Below, piece after piece: positions 43,850-55,981 of a DNA stretch of 64,000 nt. The notes under the pieces are model-generated. The model was not told the DNA's origin. It saw only the letters and a list, made by a program, of their open reading frames with translations, and did no database searches. Origin of the DNA: Agaricus subrufescens (taxonomy: Eukaryota; Basidiomycota; Agaricomycetes; Agaricales; Agaricaceae); NCBI GenBank assembly GCA_029945375.1, contig CM057059.1, positions 4,092,001 through 4,156,000 of the forward strand, in the 5' to 3' direction. Positions within the stretch are counted from its first letter, which is position 1; every line of letters begins with the position of its first letter. A program made the position numbers and the translations under genes.

Positions 43850-46270
43850 ACTCTCCCTTCCCTTCATGTTCGTCTTGTCACAGGTCGCCGTCATGCCCAC
43901 CGATTGGGCTCAAACTTTTTTTGGAAGGACGGGGTGATGGAAAGAGGAGAACTGGAGAACGAGAAGGGTAAGGATTGAAATTTGAAGCGAGGAAAAATCA
44001 GACAACTTGGTAGACAGGTAAGTTTGAAATAACTCGTTGTCGTAGGCCCTATACTGAGTCCAAATTCACCAAACTTTCGCTGTGTAATGCGAATATGGTA
44101 GCCTCCGTGTGTACAAAGTTTGAAGTGAATTGAAGCACTTTCGGTCTTGCTATTCGTTGTCTAAGTCAAGGGTGTCTATCATCACCCAGGAAGAATATTT
44201 CATAGGTAATCCGCTTTTGCACTGACACTTCTCATTTTCTAGGTACACCTTTATTATGTCCTTCGCTTTCCACGTTCCAAATCTCAGACTCAACCAACAA
44301 GGCGTTGTGCCACGGCGAGCCAATCTATGCAATGGCTGCAACATTAATGTATCTCCACTCCCTTACCTCCGTGTTCATGTTGTCACTGGTCACTGCCATG
44401 CCCACCGATCGGGCTCAAATTTTTTCTGGACGGACGGGTCGACGGAAAGGGGAGGATAGGAGAACGAGAAGTGTAGGGTTCGCAAATTGAAGCGAGGAGA
44501 AATCAGACAACTTAGTAGACAGGTGAGTTTGAAAGAATTTGTTGTTGCCGATGCTATGCTCACTGTAAATTCACCAAACCTTGGGTGCGTAGTGCGCTTA
44601 TTATAGGCTCTATGCGTACAAGGTTTGAGGTGAATAGGAGCAGTTCCGACTTCGCAATTTGTGATCGACGTCAAGAGTGTCCACTGCTATCAATAAAGAA
44701 TATTCTGTAGGTAATTCGCATCTGCACTGACACGTCCCACATTCTAGGTACGCGTTAATGATATCCATCGCTACTCACTCCTGTAACTTCAAGTCAAACG
44801 AATAAGGCGTTGTGTTACGAGAAGCCAAACTATGCATTGGCTGCAACATAAATGTATCTCCACTCCCTTACCTCCATGTTCATGTCGTCACTGGTCGATG
44901 CCAGGCCCACCGATCGGGCTGAAACTTTTTTTGAAAGAGCGGGTCAACGGAAAGGGGAGGATTGGAGAACGAGAAGGGCAGGGATCGAAAATTGAAGCGA
45001 GGAAAAATGGGACAACTTGGTAGACAGGTAAGTTTGAAAGAACTCGGCGTCGCAGGCTCTATACTGACTCTAAATTTACCAAATTTTGGGCGTCCAATGC
45101 GAATACCGTAAGCTCAATGTGTACAAATTTTGGAGTGAATTGAAACATTTCCGACCTCGCAATTTACAATCGACGTCAAGGCTGTCTATCATCACCCAGG
45201 AAGAATATTCCATAGGTAATTCGCGTTTGTACTGACACGTCCCATACGTTAGGTACGCGTTGAGGACTCCCATGGCTAGTCACTCCTGTAATTTGAAGCC
45301 AGACGGTCATGGCATTGTGCTACAACAAGCCAAACTGCACATTGGCTACAACATCAATGTGCCTCCACTCCCTTACCTCCATGTTCGTGTCATCACTGGT
45401 CGCTGCCATGCCCGCCGATTGGGCTCAAGTTATTTTGGGAAGGACGCGACGATGGAAAGGGGAGAACTAGGGAACTAGAAGGCGAGGGGTGTAAAATGAG
45501 CCAAGGAAAAATTGGACAACTTGGTAGATAGGTGAGTTTGACAGAATTCGTCGTCGCAGGCGCTATACTAACACTAAATTCACCAAATTCTAGCTGCATA
45601 ATGCGATTATTATAGTTATTTTGTGTACAAAGATTGGAACCAATTGAACCACTTTTACGTTTTCTATTCGTCGTCGAAGTCAAGACTGTCTACTATCACA
45701 CACAAAGAATACTCCGTAGGTAATTCGCTTTTGCACTAACACTTCTAGGTGCATCTTCATTACGTTTGTCGCTCTCTACCTTCCAAATTTGAAGTGAAAC
45801 GGGTAAGGCATTGTGCAACGGCGAGCGAAACTGCACATTGGCTACAACACCAATGTGTCTCCACTCCTTACCTCCATGTTTGTGTCATCACTGGTCACTG
45901 CCATGCCCACCAATCGGGCTCAAATCTTTGGGAAGGACGGGACGTTAAAAAGGGGAGGATTCGGAAACGAGAAGGCAAGAGATGTAAAACTGAGCTGAGG
46001 AAAAATCGGACAATTTGGTAGATAGGTGAGTTTGACAGAATCCATTGTCGCAGGCGCTATACTCCCACTAAATTCACCAAATTTTAGCTGCGTAATGCGA
46101 CTACTATAGCTCTCCGGTGTACCGAGTTTAAAGTCAATTGAATTACTTTCACGCTTGCTATTCGTCGTCGAAGTCAAGAGTGTCTAATGCCATCAATAAA
46201 GAATATTCTACAGGTAATACCCTTTTGTACTGACACGTCCCATAATCTAGGTAGGCGTTTATGATGTCTG
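43850..46270 (+). repeat. 505-bp tandem repeat, five copies
   Basis: Anchored on CATGCCCACCGAT-like words at 43892, 44397, 44902, 45407 and 45902: spacings 505, 505, 505 and 495. Units are roughly 80% alike by eye and share AACTTGGTAGACAGGTAAGTTTGA and TAGGTAATTCGC...TTTGCACTGACAC. Each unit carries GT-AG-like signals but no conserved reading frame, so it looks like a satellite rather than a gene family. Confidence 0.85.
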
Positions 46271-47534
46271 TCGCTGGGGTTAGGAAGAGCGCACCGGCCG
46301 AAGGTCGGGGCGCGATATAACACTGAGTTGGAGACGACGTGGGCGCAACGGGTGCGGCGGTAAAATACCCCGCACCGCCCGTTTCGTCTTTAAAAGACTC
46401 ATCAGGCTTACGTCATCGTTAGAGACCTACCGTTCTTATCGATGAAACCACCGATAATCGTCGCCGAGCCCGAGACGGCCCGCGCGGTCCGCGATACTAT
46501 TAAAATAATCAATTAATTAACTTTAATAAACAAGATTTACCTTTCCGATACCACGGCCGGCAATTGCCGTGATCCGCGTACTAAGAACTGTACAGCACCA
46601 ATGGCATGTACAATCCCGTTCCCCTCGGATCCCGGAAACCGCCGAACATTCTGGCTGGAAAAAATCAAGTGATCACCGCCGTATGACTAAGCAGTGAGCG
46701 GGTACTTACCATAATGGGAAACCCGACGCGCGAACCTAAAAAGGAAATCCCGCCCCTAATATGCTTACTGGGTGAGCACGACCGGTGCTCGTCCCTGGAA
46801 GGGTCCTTCCCATTGTGGGAGGTCCTGCCGCAAGCGGGCATCCCGCCCCTGTCAGACCCTGGAGACCGTTGCAGCCATTCCGTACTCGCGAACCCACGCT
46901 TCAGGGGCCATGCCCATACCCGGAACTCGCGCTGCCACGGTCCCTAGGGGCTCTCTCACGCTCCCGAGCACCAGCATGCCAACAATAGAACTGAATGGGT
47001 GGCTGGGCCCGTGGGACTGGCTGCAGCCTCCCCATTGGCTGTGTGGCAGGTTCCTGTCCTCGTCACGCTTCCCCTCCTCGAGGACGGGTTTGGGCTGTGA
47101 CTGGGAGTGACCTGGACATCACGCTCCCTGCCGGCCACTCCGATTGGGTGCCCCTGTCCAGTCACGCATCCTGTCCTCGACCCCGTCCTCAGCTGTGACC
47201 TGGGACAGTGATGGGTGAGTGATGGCATCGTCTGTGATTGGATGTGAGTGGATGTGGAGCCCCCTCGGGCATCCCCTGTCCATCCCCGCATCCCGGGTTC
47301 TCTGTCACGCTTTCCCGTCCTCGATCCCGTCCTCAGGTGTGACCTGGGGTGACCTGGACATCACGCCTGGAGTGATGGCCCCAGCTGGCGGTGAGCACAT
47401 TTTCAGTGCTGCCGGCCTCGAGTTGGATGTCAGGGGCCCACTCCCCCCCCTCCTCAGGCATCCCCTGTCCATCCCTCCCTGAATCCCGGGTTCTCTGTCA
47501 CTCATGCTTTCCCGTCCTCGATCCCATTGCATAT
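46271..47534. other. GC-rich stretch with short internal repeats, no gene
   Basis: CG-rich to about 46500, a short AT-rich dip (46500-46540), then GC-rich. Two phrases recur: GACCTGGACATCACGC at about 47110 and 47351, and TCCCGGGTTCTCTGTCAC at about 47290 and 47487. No conserved reading frame or RNA gene was recognised. Confidence 0.45.
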
Positions 47535-48680
47535 TTATGACCAAAAAGCCGCTTTTGAGCATATCTTTTCATTGCACGGTCTGATTCCCGCAATACTTTG
47601 ACTGACAGGGCAGATATATTGTATGCAGTCCTGATCCAATTTATGGCCCTGTAGCGTGAGAACTGAACATTTGCGAAGGGTTTTACTGGTTCCCGATGAT
47701 CAAATCACCAGTTTGCTCTGGGAAATTTGACTCGAAAAGCATACCACTAGGTAGGGTATTCTTAGGTGACCCCACATATATCTTTTCAGCCAAGCAAATG
47801 CGCTTCATCAAAAGTTATGCCCAAACGCGGATTTTTTAAAAGTGGTCACATGCAGGAGAAAAAATCCGCGTTTGGGAATAGCTTCTGATCCAACGGTCCA
47901 ATTCCTCTGAAATTCGGGCAGGGGTGGCGCCTAGTATGCTTGCATCCTCAGTCCCATTTGCAGAGGATTAGCGTGGGAAATGAATATTTGCGGAGGGAAA
48001 TACTGGTTCCCGGTGATCAAATCACCCATTTGGGCTTGAGAATTTTACCTGAAAGGGCTACCACTAGATAGAGCCTTTTTATGTGATGCCAGACATTGAA
48101 TTTCAGGTAACCAAATGATCTTTACAAGATGTTATGCCCAAACGCGGGTTTTTCAAAAGTGGTCACATGCTTGGGCCAAAAATCCGCGTTTGGGCATATC
48201 TTTTAACGGGATAGTCCGATTCCTACGATTTTCGGGTGGAAGGTGCACATACGTGGTGTGCAACTATGGTCAAGGTTACAGAGCATTAGCGTGGGAAATG
48301 AATATTTGCGAAGCGAAATACTGGTTCCCGATGATCATATCACCTATTTGGGCTTGAGATTTTTACTGGAAATGTATACCACTAGATAGAGCCTTTTTAT
48401 GTGATGCCAGACACCCAATTTCAGCCAACCAAACGATCTTTAAAAGAAGTTATGCCCAAACGCGGGTTTCTCAAAAGTGGTCACATGCTTTAGCCAAAAA
48501 TCCGCGTTTGAGCATATCGTTTGACAGCACAGTCCGATTCCTACGATTTTCGGCTGGAAGGTGTGGGTATGGGTTCTGTAACTATGGTTAATTTGACAGA
48601 GTATTAGCGTGGGAAATGAATATTTTGGAAGCGAAATACTGCTTCCAGGGCAGGAAAATCTCCATAAACACAAGAAAAAT
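47535..48680 (+). repeat. 318-bp tandem repeat with long hairpins
   Basis: About three and a half units. Hairpins lie at 47819-47877, 48136-48196 and 48454-48514, about 317 bases apart; a half hairpin is at 47545-47562. Arms pair GCCCAAACGCGGGTTTTT with AAAAATCCGCGTTTGGGC around a spacer containing AGTGGTCACATG. The sequence between hairpins is also repeated (GCGTGGGAAATGAATATTTGCG, ACCACTAGATAGAGC). A decayed copy lies at 16461-17198, and related hairpins are at 55029-55099 and 55546-55608. Confidence 0.85.
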
Positions 48681-49565
48681 TGTAAATGACTTTATATCGC
48701 TTAGTATTGGCAGACATATTTGCCATTACTTGGATACTGCTCAAGAGTGATGGCATTGTCTGTGATTGGATGCGAGTGGTCTGACACAATGGAATATGAG
48801 GGTGGCCAGGGCATCATAAAGAATATGCTGTCCATCCCTGGGATCCTCATCGATAGGTATCCCACTTATCCCGTAAGAGTAATCCTGGCCCTCGATCCCA
48901 TCCCACTCCCTTCACCTGGAGAAAGGCCGGGTTTGTGTGATCTGTGATCTGTGACGATGTAACTGCGCATGGAAGCCTTCTCAGAGTTTAATGGCTCCAA
49001 GGCCAGGTTGTCGGTTCAAGGGATTTTTGAATGCCGTAGTCAGTCAATAGAGTCCAGATAGCCTTTTGAGACCACGGAAATAGAATAGATTGAACAAGAT
49101 AGGTGAGATAGGTGGAGGGATCGAGCGCACAAGAAGAACGACAGACAACCTCAAAGCACATGGCTGAAAAGAAAGCTTGGGTTAAGGAATTAGACAGTCC
49201 AAGTACGGTGTCTTGAGAAAAGCCAGGAAACCGGGGCTATTCAAACAAGCTCATGCTTTCAATGGTGTTGACTTTGAACGGCCGGCCACGCTTTGAAGTG
49301 TATTGGATGCAAATGAGCCGGCAAGGACAGAGCATGGCAGCGTGCAGCCTGAAGACGTGTAGAGGTCTAGACGGAAATGAAAAAACAGACAGGGCGAGCC
49401 TGAAAAGAAAAAAAAGAAAAAAAAGAAAAAAAAATTGGAAGGAAACGAAAACAAGAAAGGAAAAGGAGATTAACTTAAAGTAGCTACGCCGCAGACAGAC
49501 AGGATAGATAAGGGCGGCAGTAAATGACTTGGATTGCATCCCAATTGCATTCTGCATTCCTCCCC
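48681..49565. other. Intergenic region upstream of the Zn2Cys6-like gene
   Basis: No gene found. From about 49119 on it is colinear with the decayed copy beginning at 17199. An A-rich tract (49408-49440) lies about 130 bases before the start codon. Confidence 0.5.
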
Positions 49566-51471
49566 ATGGCTCCCAAGCGCAAGGAACAGCCCTCTTCGTC
49601 GCCTTCCAGCTCGAGGCACACTGGCCAGTCCCAGTCTCGGCACCCGCCGCCGCCTCCACCGGCGACCACAACCACAACACTCACGACCCACAGAGAGGAG
49701 GACATGGAAGTCGACGTCACTGACTTCAACGGTGGCGGAGGCTCCTCGTCCCACCAGCAGGTAAGTGAATTCATGTGGCCCCAGATCAATACGCGCTGAT
49801 CTCCCCTCTCTGACTCATATTTATAGGTGCGTCTGGAAATGAGCCATGTTGAGATCCCTTCATACTCAGCATCCCAAAAGGAAAGCGCAGGGATCATCTA
49901 CTCACCTTCTTGTTCGAAATGTGCCTCGATTGGCCAAGTCTGCATTGCGGATCGGCGAGGCGTCGCATGCAGACTGTGTAAGCACTCACATAGCACTTGC
50001 TCTTACTCACGCAGCAGCGGCAGTGGGGGGAGCAGCAGCAGGCATGCAACAACGGCGACGGCGAGGACATCGGCCTCTACCTCTGGGCCCCGCTCAGCGG
50101 CTCCACCCATCTCCCAGTCTCAGTCTCAGTCTTCATCCTCCCAGCGACCACCGGCCTCCCAATCTCAGTCTCAGTCTCAGGCCTCGACGTCCAGGAGCGG
50201 CCATGGATCCAGTGGCCGGATCACAATCCCACCGCCAACTGCCTCTTCTTCCTCTGCTTCTGCTTCATCATCATCGGCGGCGGCCCCCCCAGCAGCAGTA
50301 GCACGCGCATCCAGTAGCAGCACATCGCGCTCCCAAGGCCACCGTGACATGCCCTCCTCCAGCCCAGCGTCTTCCATGGGCCCTCCCCCTGTTCCTAGTA
50401 AGTCTATCCATCATCTCTCGGTGGTCAATGGGGCACTGATACGCTCTGACAGTCATCAACTTTGGAGCCTCCCCTAGTTTTGGGACTCCAGTACTGCTGG
50501 CCCCATCTTACTCCTCTTCAGGCAGCTCCACGCCGGCCTCCATCCATGCTCCTGGTGTCGCTGCGTCCCCGTCTTTCCAGCAGCCAGCATCCCAGGCTTT
50601 CTACCAGGCTTTCCAGCAGCCAGGGGCGGCTCCACACTACACGGCCCACCCCAGTCACTACTCTGTGCCCCCGCCTCCTCCTCCTGACGCTGGCTATGGA
50701 CGATCGGAGCCTTACGAGTCTTACACCAACGCTCCTCAGCCCACCTCTCCTACCCATCAGCATCAGCGCTCGGCTTCCAGCCCGACAGGGCGGCGCACGA
50801 TGGAGGTCTGCAAGAAATCACTCGACGACGTCACGGCCGGGATCGAGCAAATGACAGTTGCACACCGAGAGTCTACAGGTGCGCTCCAGGACATGACCAG
50901 GGCGCTACAGGCCTCGACGGCACGCATGGACCACTGGGGCAACCAGGTGAATGCGATGGGTGTCCAGATGCAAGGCCTGGGGCAGCGGATGGACCTCAAC
51001 ACTCGGGCAGTTGATCGCCACCAGCAGCAGCTCATCTCGTTGGAGTCCACCGTGCAGGGCACGAGCGAGGAGGCAAGGTATTTGAGGCAGGAGATGAGGA
51101 CGATGCGGCAAGAGTATACTGGGATGGGGGGCTCGGGTGGGGGAAACAACACGGCGATGGCAGCCATGCCAGCGATGGGCTCGCCGGGTGGCCGGTCTGC
51201 TGCAGGAGGAGGAACACCTGGGGTGGGGAGTCCCTATGAAACCTTTGCCGCCTTTGGTGGGCACAGTGGTAGCGGGAGCCGCGATGGGCGATCCATGGCT
51301 GGGTCCTCAGTGGCTGGGTCAGTGGCTGGGTCAGTTTCAGGTCAAGGGCAACACGGTGGTTCAGTCGCAGGCAGCGGCGGTGGGGAATCGGAGGAGGAGG
51401 AGGAAGAGGAGGAGCAACAGCCTAGGAGGAGGAGTAGGAGGTCTACAGGTAAGGTGAGGTACGGTATTTGA
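49566..51471 (+). CDS. Zn2Cys6-like, Ser/Gln-rich coiled-coil protein
   Basis: Three-exon model: 49566-49760, 49827-50397, and from 50492 (or 50522, after a better pyrimidine tract) to the TGA at 51471; about 581 residues. Exon 2 holds CSKCASIGQVCIADRRGVAC plus RLCKHSHSTC, that is C-x2-C-x6-C-x8-C-x2-C-x6-C, the spacing of fungal binuclear zinc clusters. Then follow Ser/Gln-rich low complexity, Pro/Tyr-rich sequence, a predicted coiled coil (about ALQDMTRALQA to LRQEMRTMRQEY) and a Gly/Ser and Glu-rich tail ending RRRSRRSTGKVRYGI. It may bind DNA, but binuclear cluster proteins usually have a basic linker and a regulatory domain that I do not see. A dead copy is at 17621-19514. Confidence 0.7.
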
Positions 51472-51875
51472 TGTCTTAGTCCCTCTTCCCTGTCCTGTCA
51501 CTGGCTCGCAGTGTACACTTTAGCAGCGGACTGTATGATCTACGACACATGTTTTTTTTTTTTTGTTTTTTGTTTTGTTTTTGTTTTTGTATCACGTTTT
51601 GCCGTTTTCTTGTTTTCTTTTTTTTTTTCTTTGTTTTTTTTTTTTTTGTAATTGTATCCCTTTGAATTGATGAACGATCTGTGATTCTTGCTCTCTGACC
51701 ACTTACCTAAGGATGAAACCCAAATATCCAAAGTCCTCGCTATACCTAAGTGTCATCAGTCTCTATCTCCATCGCATCGTTTCACTACACCTCAATATTG
51801 TCGCTTCAATCAGAAGTAAAATATATAGAGATAGACCACCGTCTGGCATACTATACAGAGAATAGACGCTCATGC
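51472..51875. other. Short convergent intergenic region with T-rich tract
   Basis: Separates the convergent Zn2Cys6-like and RFC1-like genes. T-rich runs (51550-51650) probably serve 3' end formation. Confidence 0.4.
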
Positions 51876-54629
51876 TCACGGCCGCCACTTTCTGCTCTTC
51901 TGTCTCTTCTTCACCTGAATCAGTTTATCATTCGCTATACCTTCTCCGTCCCCCTCGTCCAGCTGTTGACCTTTGTGATAGGACACCGGATGAGCGGACC
52001 TGTTATACCTTGAGAAAACATCAGACTTGTGTCCATCTGACCAGCGGGGCGGCAGGGGCAGCAGCAAAGACACCTCACTTTCTTGTGAACTCCCTTTTTG
52101 TTGTAGGCGTGACGTTCTCCTTGCTCTTTGGGATGGAGCCCAGCTCGAGTAGTGTCTCCCAGTCTTCACGCGTCAAAGCATACTCATCCATGCAGTCAAT
52201 GACATCGTCAATGCATCCTGTCCTCCCCATGTCAGACCAAACTTGGATTGGTCAGCGAGATGGAGGTTCATACCGTTTTGTGGACAGCCAAGGGTTTGAC
52301 GAGCCTATTGAACAAATGGGGAACATACCACTGGCTGAACTCTGACACATCGGCGGAAATCGTCATCCGAGTACCAAGGCACATGTCAACAAGCCTTCCG
52401 TGCTGCTTCTTTTGCTTGGAACTTTCACCAAACCACCTGCGTTGACCGGTGTGATAGAGGAGTATGAATGAAAAGTGGAGAAAGAAAGGGAGAGAGAGAG
52501 AGCGTACTGGGGAAAGCTGATAGGGTATACGCCGCTCCTTATAGTCAGCTCACCATTCATCCAGTACGCTGGGATGACGGATGAACACATAGCATGCAAA
52601 GGCATCAAGCCCCAATGTGTTTCTGAACTAGGATACAGGTGAGTGAGAGAGATGAGGACAGGAAGACGACCAAAAAAAAAAAAACAGACCCATGCATGAA
52701 GGAGTCTATCAGATCCCCGTCGGACAGGGAGGATGCGGCATGGTCCATGAGGTAGAGAAGGTGGCTGTCTCTCTCCGGTCCCCAATGGGCTCCCTTCAAT
52801 TTGGCCGGAGGACTTGGTTTCAAATAGTTTTCCTGGTCATATGTGGCTAAGTGAGGCGCTTCGCGTGGCTTGAATACATGGATAGGGTCGAACCTGAACC
52901 AAGAGTGGTACCATGGATGGGTCCTCGAAATAGAGGTCCAATCGGTCGTCCATTGGAATGTTCCTTTTCCATGCTTCATATGAAAAGAGATCTGGGCCGA
53001 GAAGTTCATGGACAGCTTCAACCACCGTCTGGCCTGGCTTGTCTTTCAATGCTCGGCTGTATGGGACAGGCCGCCTTGGTGGTCAGTATGGTACGAGTGG
53101 ACAGAAATTGGGAGACGTACACCTGCCTGCATTCATGGATGTCCATTGTCGTCTTGGACTGGCTCCACATCTCCAAGTTCATGAGGACTTGTCGGATGTC
53201 ACAACGGGCACCGACTATGAACCTGTCAACGATGCTAGCCTCAATTGACATCTTTTCTCTGCGTACATGAATGAGCAGAGAGAAAGAGAATTGGAGATGG
53301 AAGATGACTGACCTCCAGAGAATTGTCAATATCCTTGACCGAATCGTTTCCACTGGAGGTCTATATACAAGAGTGAGGTCAGTTGGGAAGAAGAACAGGC
53401 TCTTACCTTTCAAACATGATGGCCCGGGTTTCGAACCGAAGTGCCTTGAACCTGGGACCCTTGGTATCATTTGCTATACATATAATGGGAACATCGGTGA
53501 CTTTGATGAGCTCGACAAGGGCACCGATCCCACCCCAATCACCAGACAACATGCCGTCGACCTTGTCCATGATGAGGCAAGACCCAGTTGGGATAGACCA
53601 GCCGAGAGAGTTGGTGAGGTAGCCTTTGATAGATCGGTTCTTGACATTGACCATGTCCCTTACCAGCTTGCGGCTCCTGGTGTCACTGGCATTGAGCTCG
53701 AGCATGGTAAGTCTGGCCTCTCGAGCACAGAGGTGGGCGACTGTCGTCTTGCCTATACCAGGTGGCCCAGTCATCACAACAGCACGATACTCGCCCATTC
53801 CTCCTCTGCCTGGTTTCTTGAACTCATTTTTCTGACTTTGAGGCCTGGCCGTGTCAATGGAAATCTCAGCAGCTGGGTTACAGGGAAAAATGCGACTTGG
53901 GATACGCACTAGTCCTGCAACCATGTGAGTAGTGCTGTGATCTGTCGCTTGTGGCCACAGACATGGTCTAGAGCCACGGGAGCATGGCGAGTGGTCCAGA
54001 GTGACATAGGAGGTGGGACCGTTGGAAGTGGAGTGCAAGAGGGATCACGGGATGTGTTATCGAGAAAGGAGAGAAAGTCATTTTCCGTCAGAGTACTCTG
54101 ATGATACTTGTAGACAGTCGCGACCATGTCTGGATTGGTGTTGTCACCCAAGACGACATAACACCGTTTGACGGTCGGGCTTGGGCTTTGAAGAATAGAT
54201 CTATAGACGACCAATTAAAGGGGAGATTTGACATCGAACAGCAGCATACCCTCCCTGCTCTTCTACTCTTTTTCGGACTAGCTCTGGCGTAAACCTGGCA
54301 AACGCTCCAGTGAATACAAAAGAAAGGCCATCAAGACTCATCGGTGACTTGGCTACCCAGAGACTTGGAGGGTTGACATTGGACTGACCGCTGTCGGTGA
54401 CCTCTGTACTCTTGTCACTCGACTTGCTCTTGACGGCGGCTCTCTCCTTTTCCTCATCGGTATCCAAAATAGAGATATGGGATGGTTCTTTCACTGGACC
54501 ATCGACATGACTCCTGATAAGCCTCAGTCACCTCAGACATGAAATATGGGACTGACGTAGCTTTGGTTTTGGACCCAGAAAATCCCTTATGTCTTTGTTC
54601 TTTCCCTTGCTCCATTTCTTGGGTGGCAT
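51876..54629 (-). CDS. RFC1: Replication factor C subunit 1-like clamp loader
   Basis: Multi-exon minus-strand gene from ATG 54629 (MPPKKWSKGKNKDIRDFLGP) to TGA 51876. In order: BRCT domain (SLDGLSFVFTGAFARFTPEL, then KRCYVVLGDNT), the RFC1 linker LWTTRHAPVALDHVCGHKRQ, an AAA+ ATPase (GPPGIGKTT, LELNASDTRS, LIMDKVDGM), the lid region (IVDRFIVGARCDIRQVLMNL) and the RFC1-specific C-terminal domain (AWKRNIPMDDRLDLYFEDPS, ENYLKPSP, SSLSDGDLIDSF, HWGLMPLHAM). The subunit opens the PCNA clamp at primer ends. Oddities: Walker B reads DKVD where the family has DEVD, and GTGCGT (53909) with AG (53873) leaves a one-base frame offset between the linker and ATPase exons. It may be a diverged or failing paralogue. 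Exon borders are approximate. Confidence 0.72.
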
Positions 54630-55028
54630 CGATGGTGATAGTAGAGAAGAGAGTGAGAATCGAGAAATGGATTGCTTTGGTAATGGAACCCCTATGGAAT
54701 GGCTCTATATTCTGGAATAGAACGCGTGATCCGTCTAAGCTATTTTTGATTCCGGATCAAAATAGTCAACTAGGTGTAGATCAGTCACATTGCAGACCAT
54801 CACCTAGATATTTTGGCAGGAGCCAGGAATATAAGGTAGGATACCTTGTTTCCCAAGGCTAGATGGATTGGGATTGAGACTGCTCTACGGGAAGACCATT
54901 AGACCTGCTCGACGTGCAGTTCAGTGGGAAGACTTGGGAAATCGGACTCTGTATGCATACCATCGGATAGAGCACTTTAATGTGATCCTACATGCCAAAT
55001 TTCAGCCCAGCCAAGGGACTAGAGGGAA

Positions 55029-55099
55029 AGATATGCCCAAACGCGGGTTTTTGAGATTTGGTCATGTGACTTTGCAAAAACCCGCGTTTGGGCATATCT
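55029..55099 (+). repeat. Perfect 24-bp-arm hairpin
   Basis: Arms 55029-55052 and 55076-55099 pair without mismatch (start AGATATGCCCAAACGCGGG). The 23-base loop contains GGTCATGTGAC, similar to GGTCACATG of the array at 47535-48680. Confidence 0.9.
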
Positions 55100-55545
55100 C
55101 GCCAACCCGCGGTCGGAAGAACTTCATATTTTGGTACACCGGGCGGAAAGGGCGTCCGGACCTGTGTGCAAAATTTCAGCCCAATCCGCCAAGAACTGAA
55201 TGTTTGCGGACCGAATTACTGCTTTCTCCTAGTCAGTTGACAGCTTCAAGCTTCCATCACGTGCAAAGACCTAAAACCCGCGATTGGCCACTACTTCACC
55301 TATTCTCCTCCAATTCCCTTGAGACTTCCCTGAGTAGTCCGGACCTATTCCAGTCTCCTGTGGTAGAACGGAATAGTCTGTACAAGCCAGAATGCGGGTT
55401 TGCGTACCGGATTATTGCTTCCCGGGGCTCGGTTGATAGAGTTGTGCTTGGAGCACACAGTCCGCGTTCCCCGGGCCCGATACTGACTATCCATGGGACT
55501 GCCCACATGGAATTTCAGCGGAGAAGATGGAGTTTTGAGGGAATT

Positions 55546-55608
55546 GTGGCCAAACACGGGTTTTAAGTATTGCACGTGACCATTCTTGGAAAACCCGCGT
55601 TTGGGCAC
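55546..55608 (+). repeat. Second, imperfect hairpin of the same type
   Basis: Arms 55546-55564 and 55590-55608 (17 of 19 paired), again built on CCAAACnCGGG and CCCGCGTTTGG. One of the mismatches is a CG to CA change. Confidence 0.8.
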
Positions 55609-55981
55609 AACTTTTGCACCTCTCCTTCTCCTCACTTGAAACTTGGCCAGCAGTCTCGGGCAGATCCCGGGCTGTGGTCTGTGGGGTTTCCGGGTCCGGA
55701 AAGGCAGTAAGAACCCATAGTTACCATTCCGGGACTGTAGGCATGACTTGTATCAGTGTTGAATGATTGTATCAAATTGTTCCGGATCCAGAAAGGCAGT
55801 TATAGGACCCATTAAACTTCGCACCTCTCTTTTCAAAGCCCGGACTCTTGCTGAGTACCGGGAAAGCCTGCAGACATGGTCGGAAAACCCATAGGTGGTC
55901 CGGGGGTAGTGATCAGGTAAGTCAGGGAGAACCCGGAACTAATGTCTCACTTACCTTTGCTTCCAACAACTACCATTGACT

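Larger units (their letters stand above)
54630..55981. other. Intergenic region with two hairpins
   Basis: Separates the divergent RFC1-like and oxygenase genes, so both promoters should lie here. Apart from the two hairpins no feature was recognised; open stretches such as 54868-55566 have no motif. Confidence 0.5.

Noticed and set aside
42839..46270. CRISPR-like array
   Set aside because: Units are 264 or 505 bp without short repeat-spacer structure, and the genome is fungal.
48990..49030. GGTTCAAGGG as a tRNA B box
   Set aside because: No matching A box or cloverleaf was found around it.
54868..55566. A 232-codon plus-strand open frame before the oxygenase gene
   Set aside because: It spans the perfect hairpin, has no motif and no splice link to the oxygenase frame.
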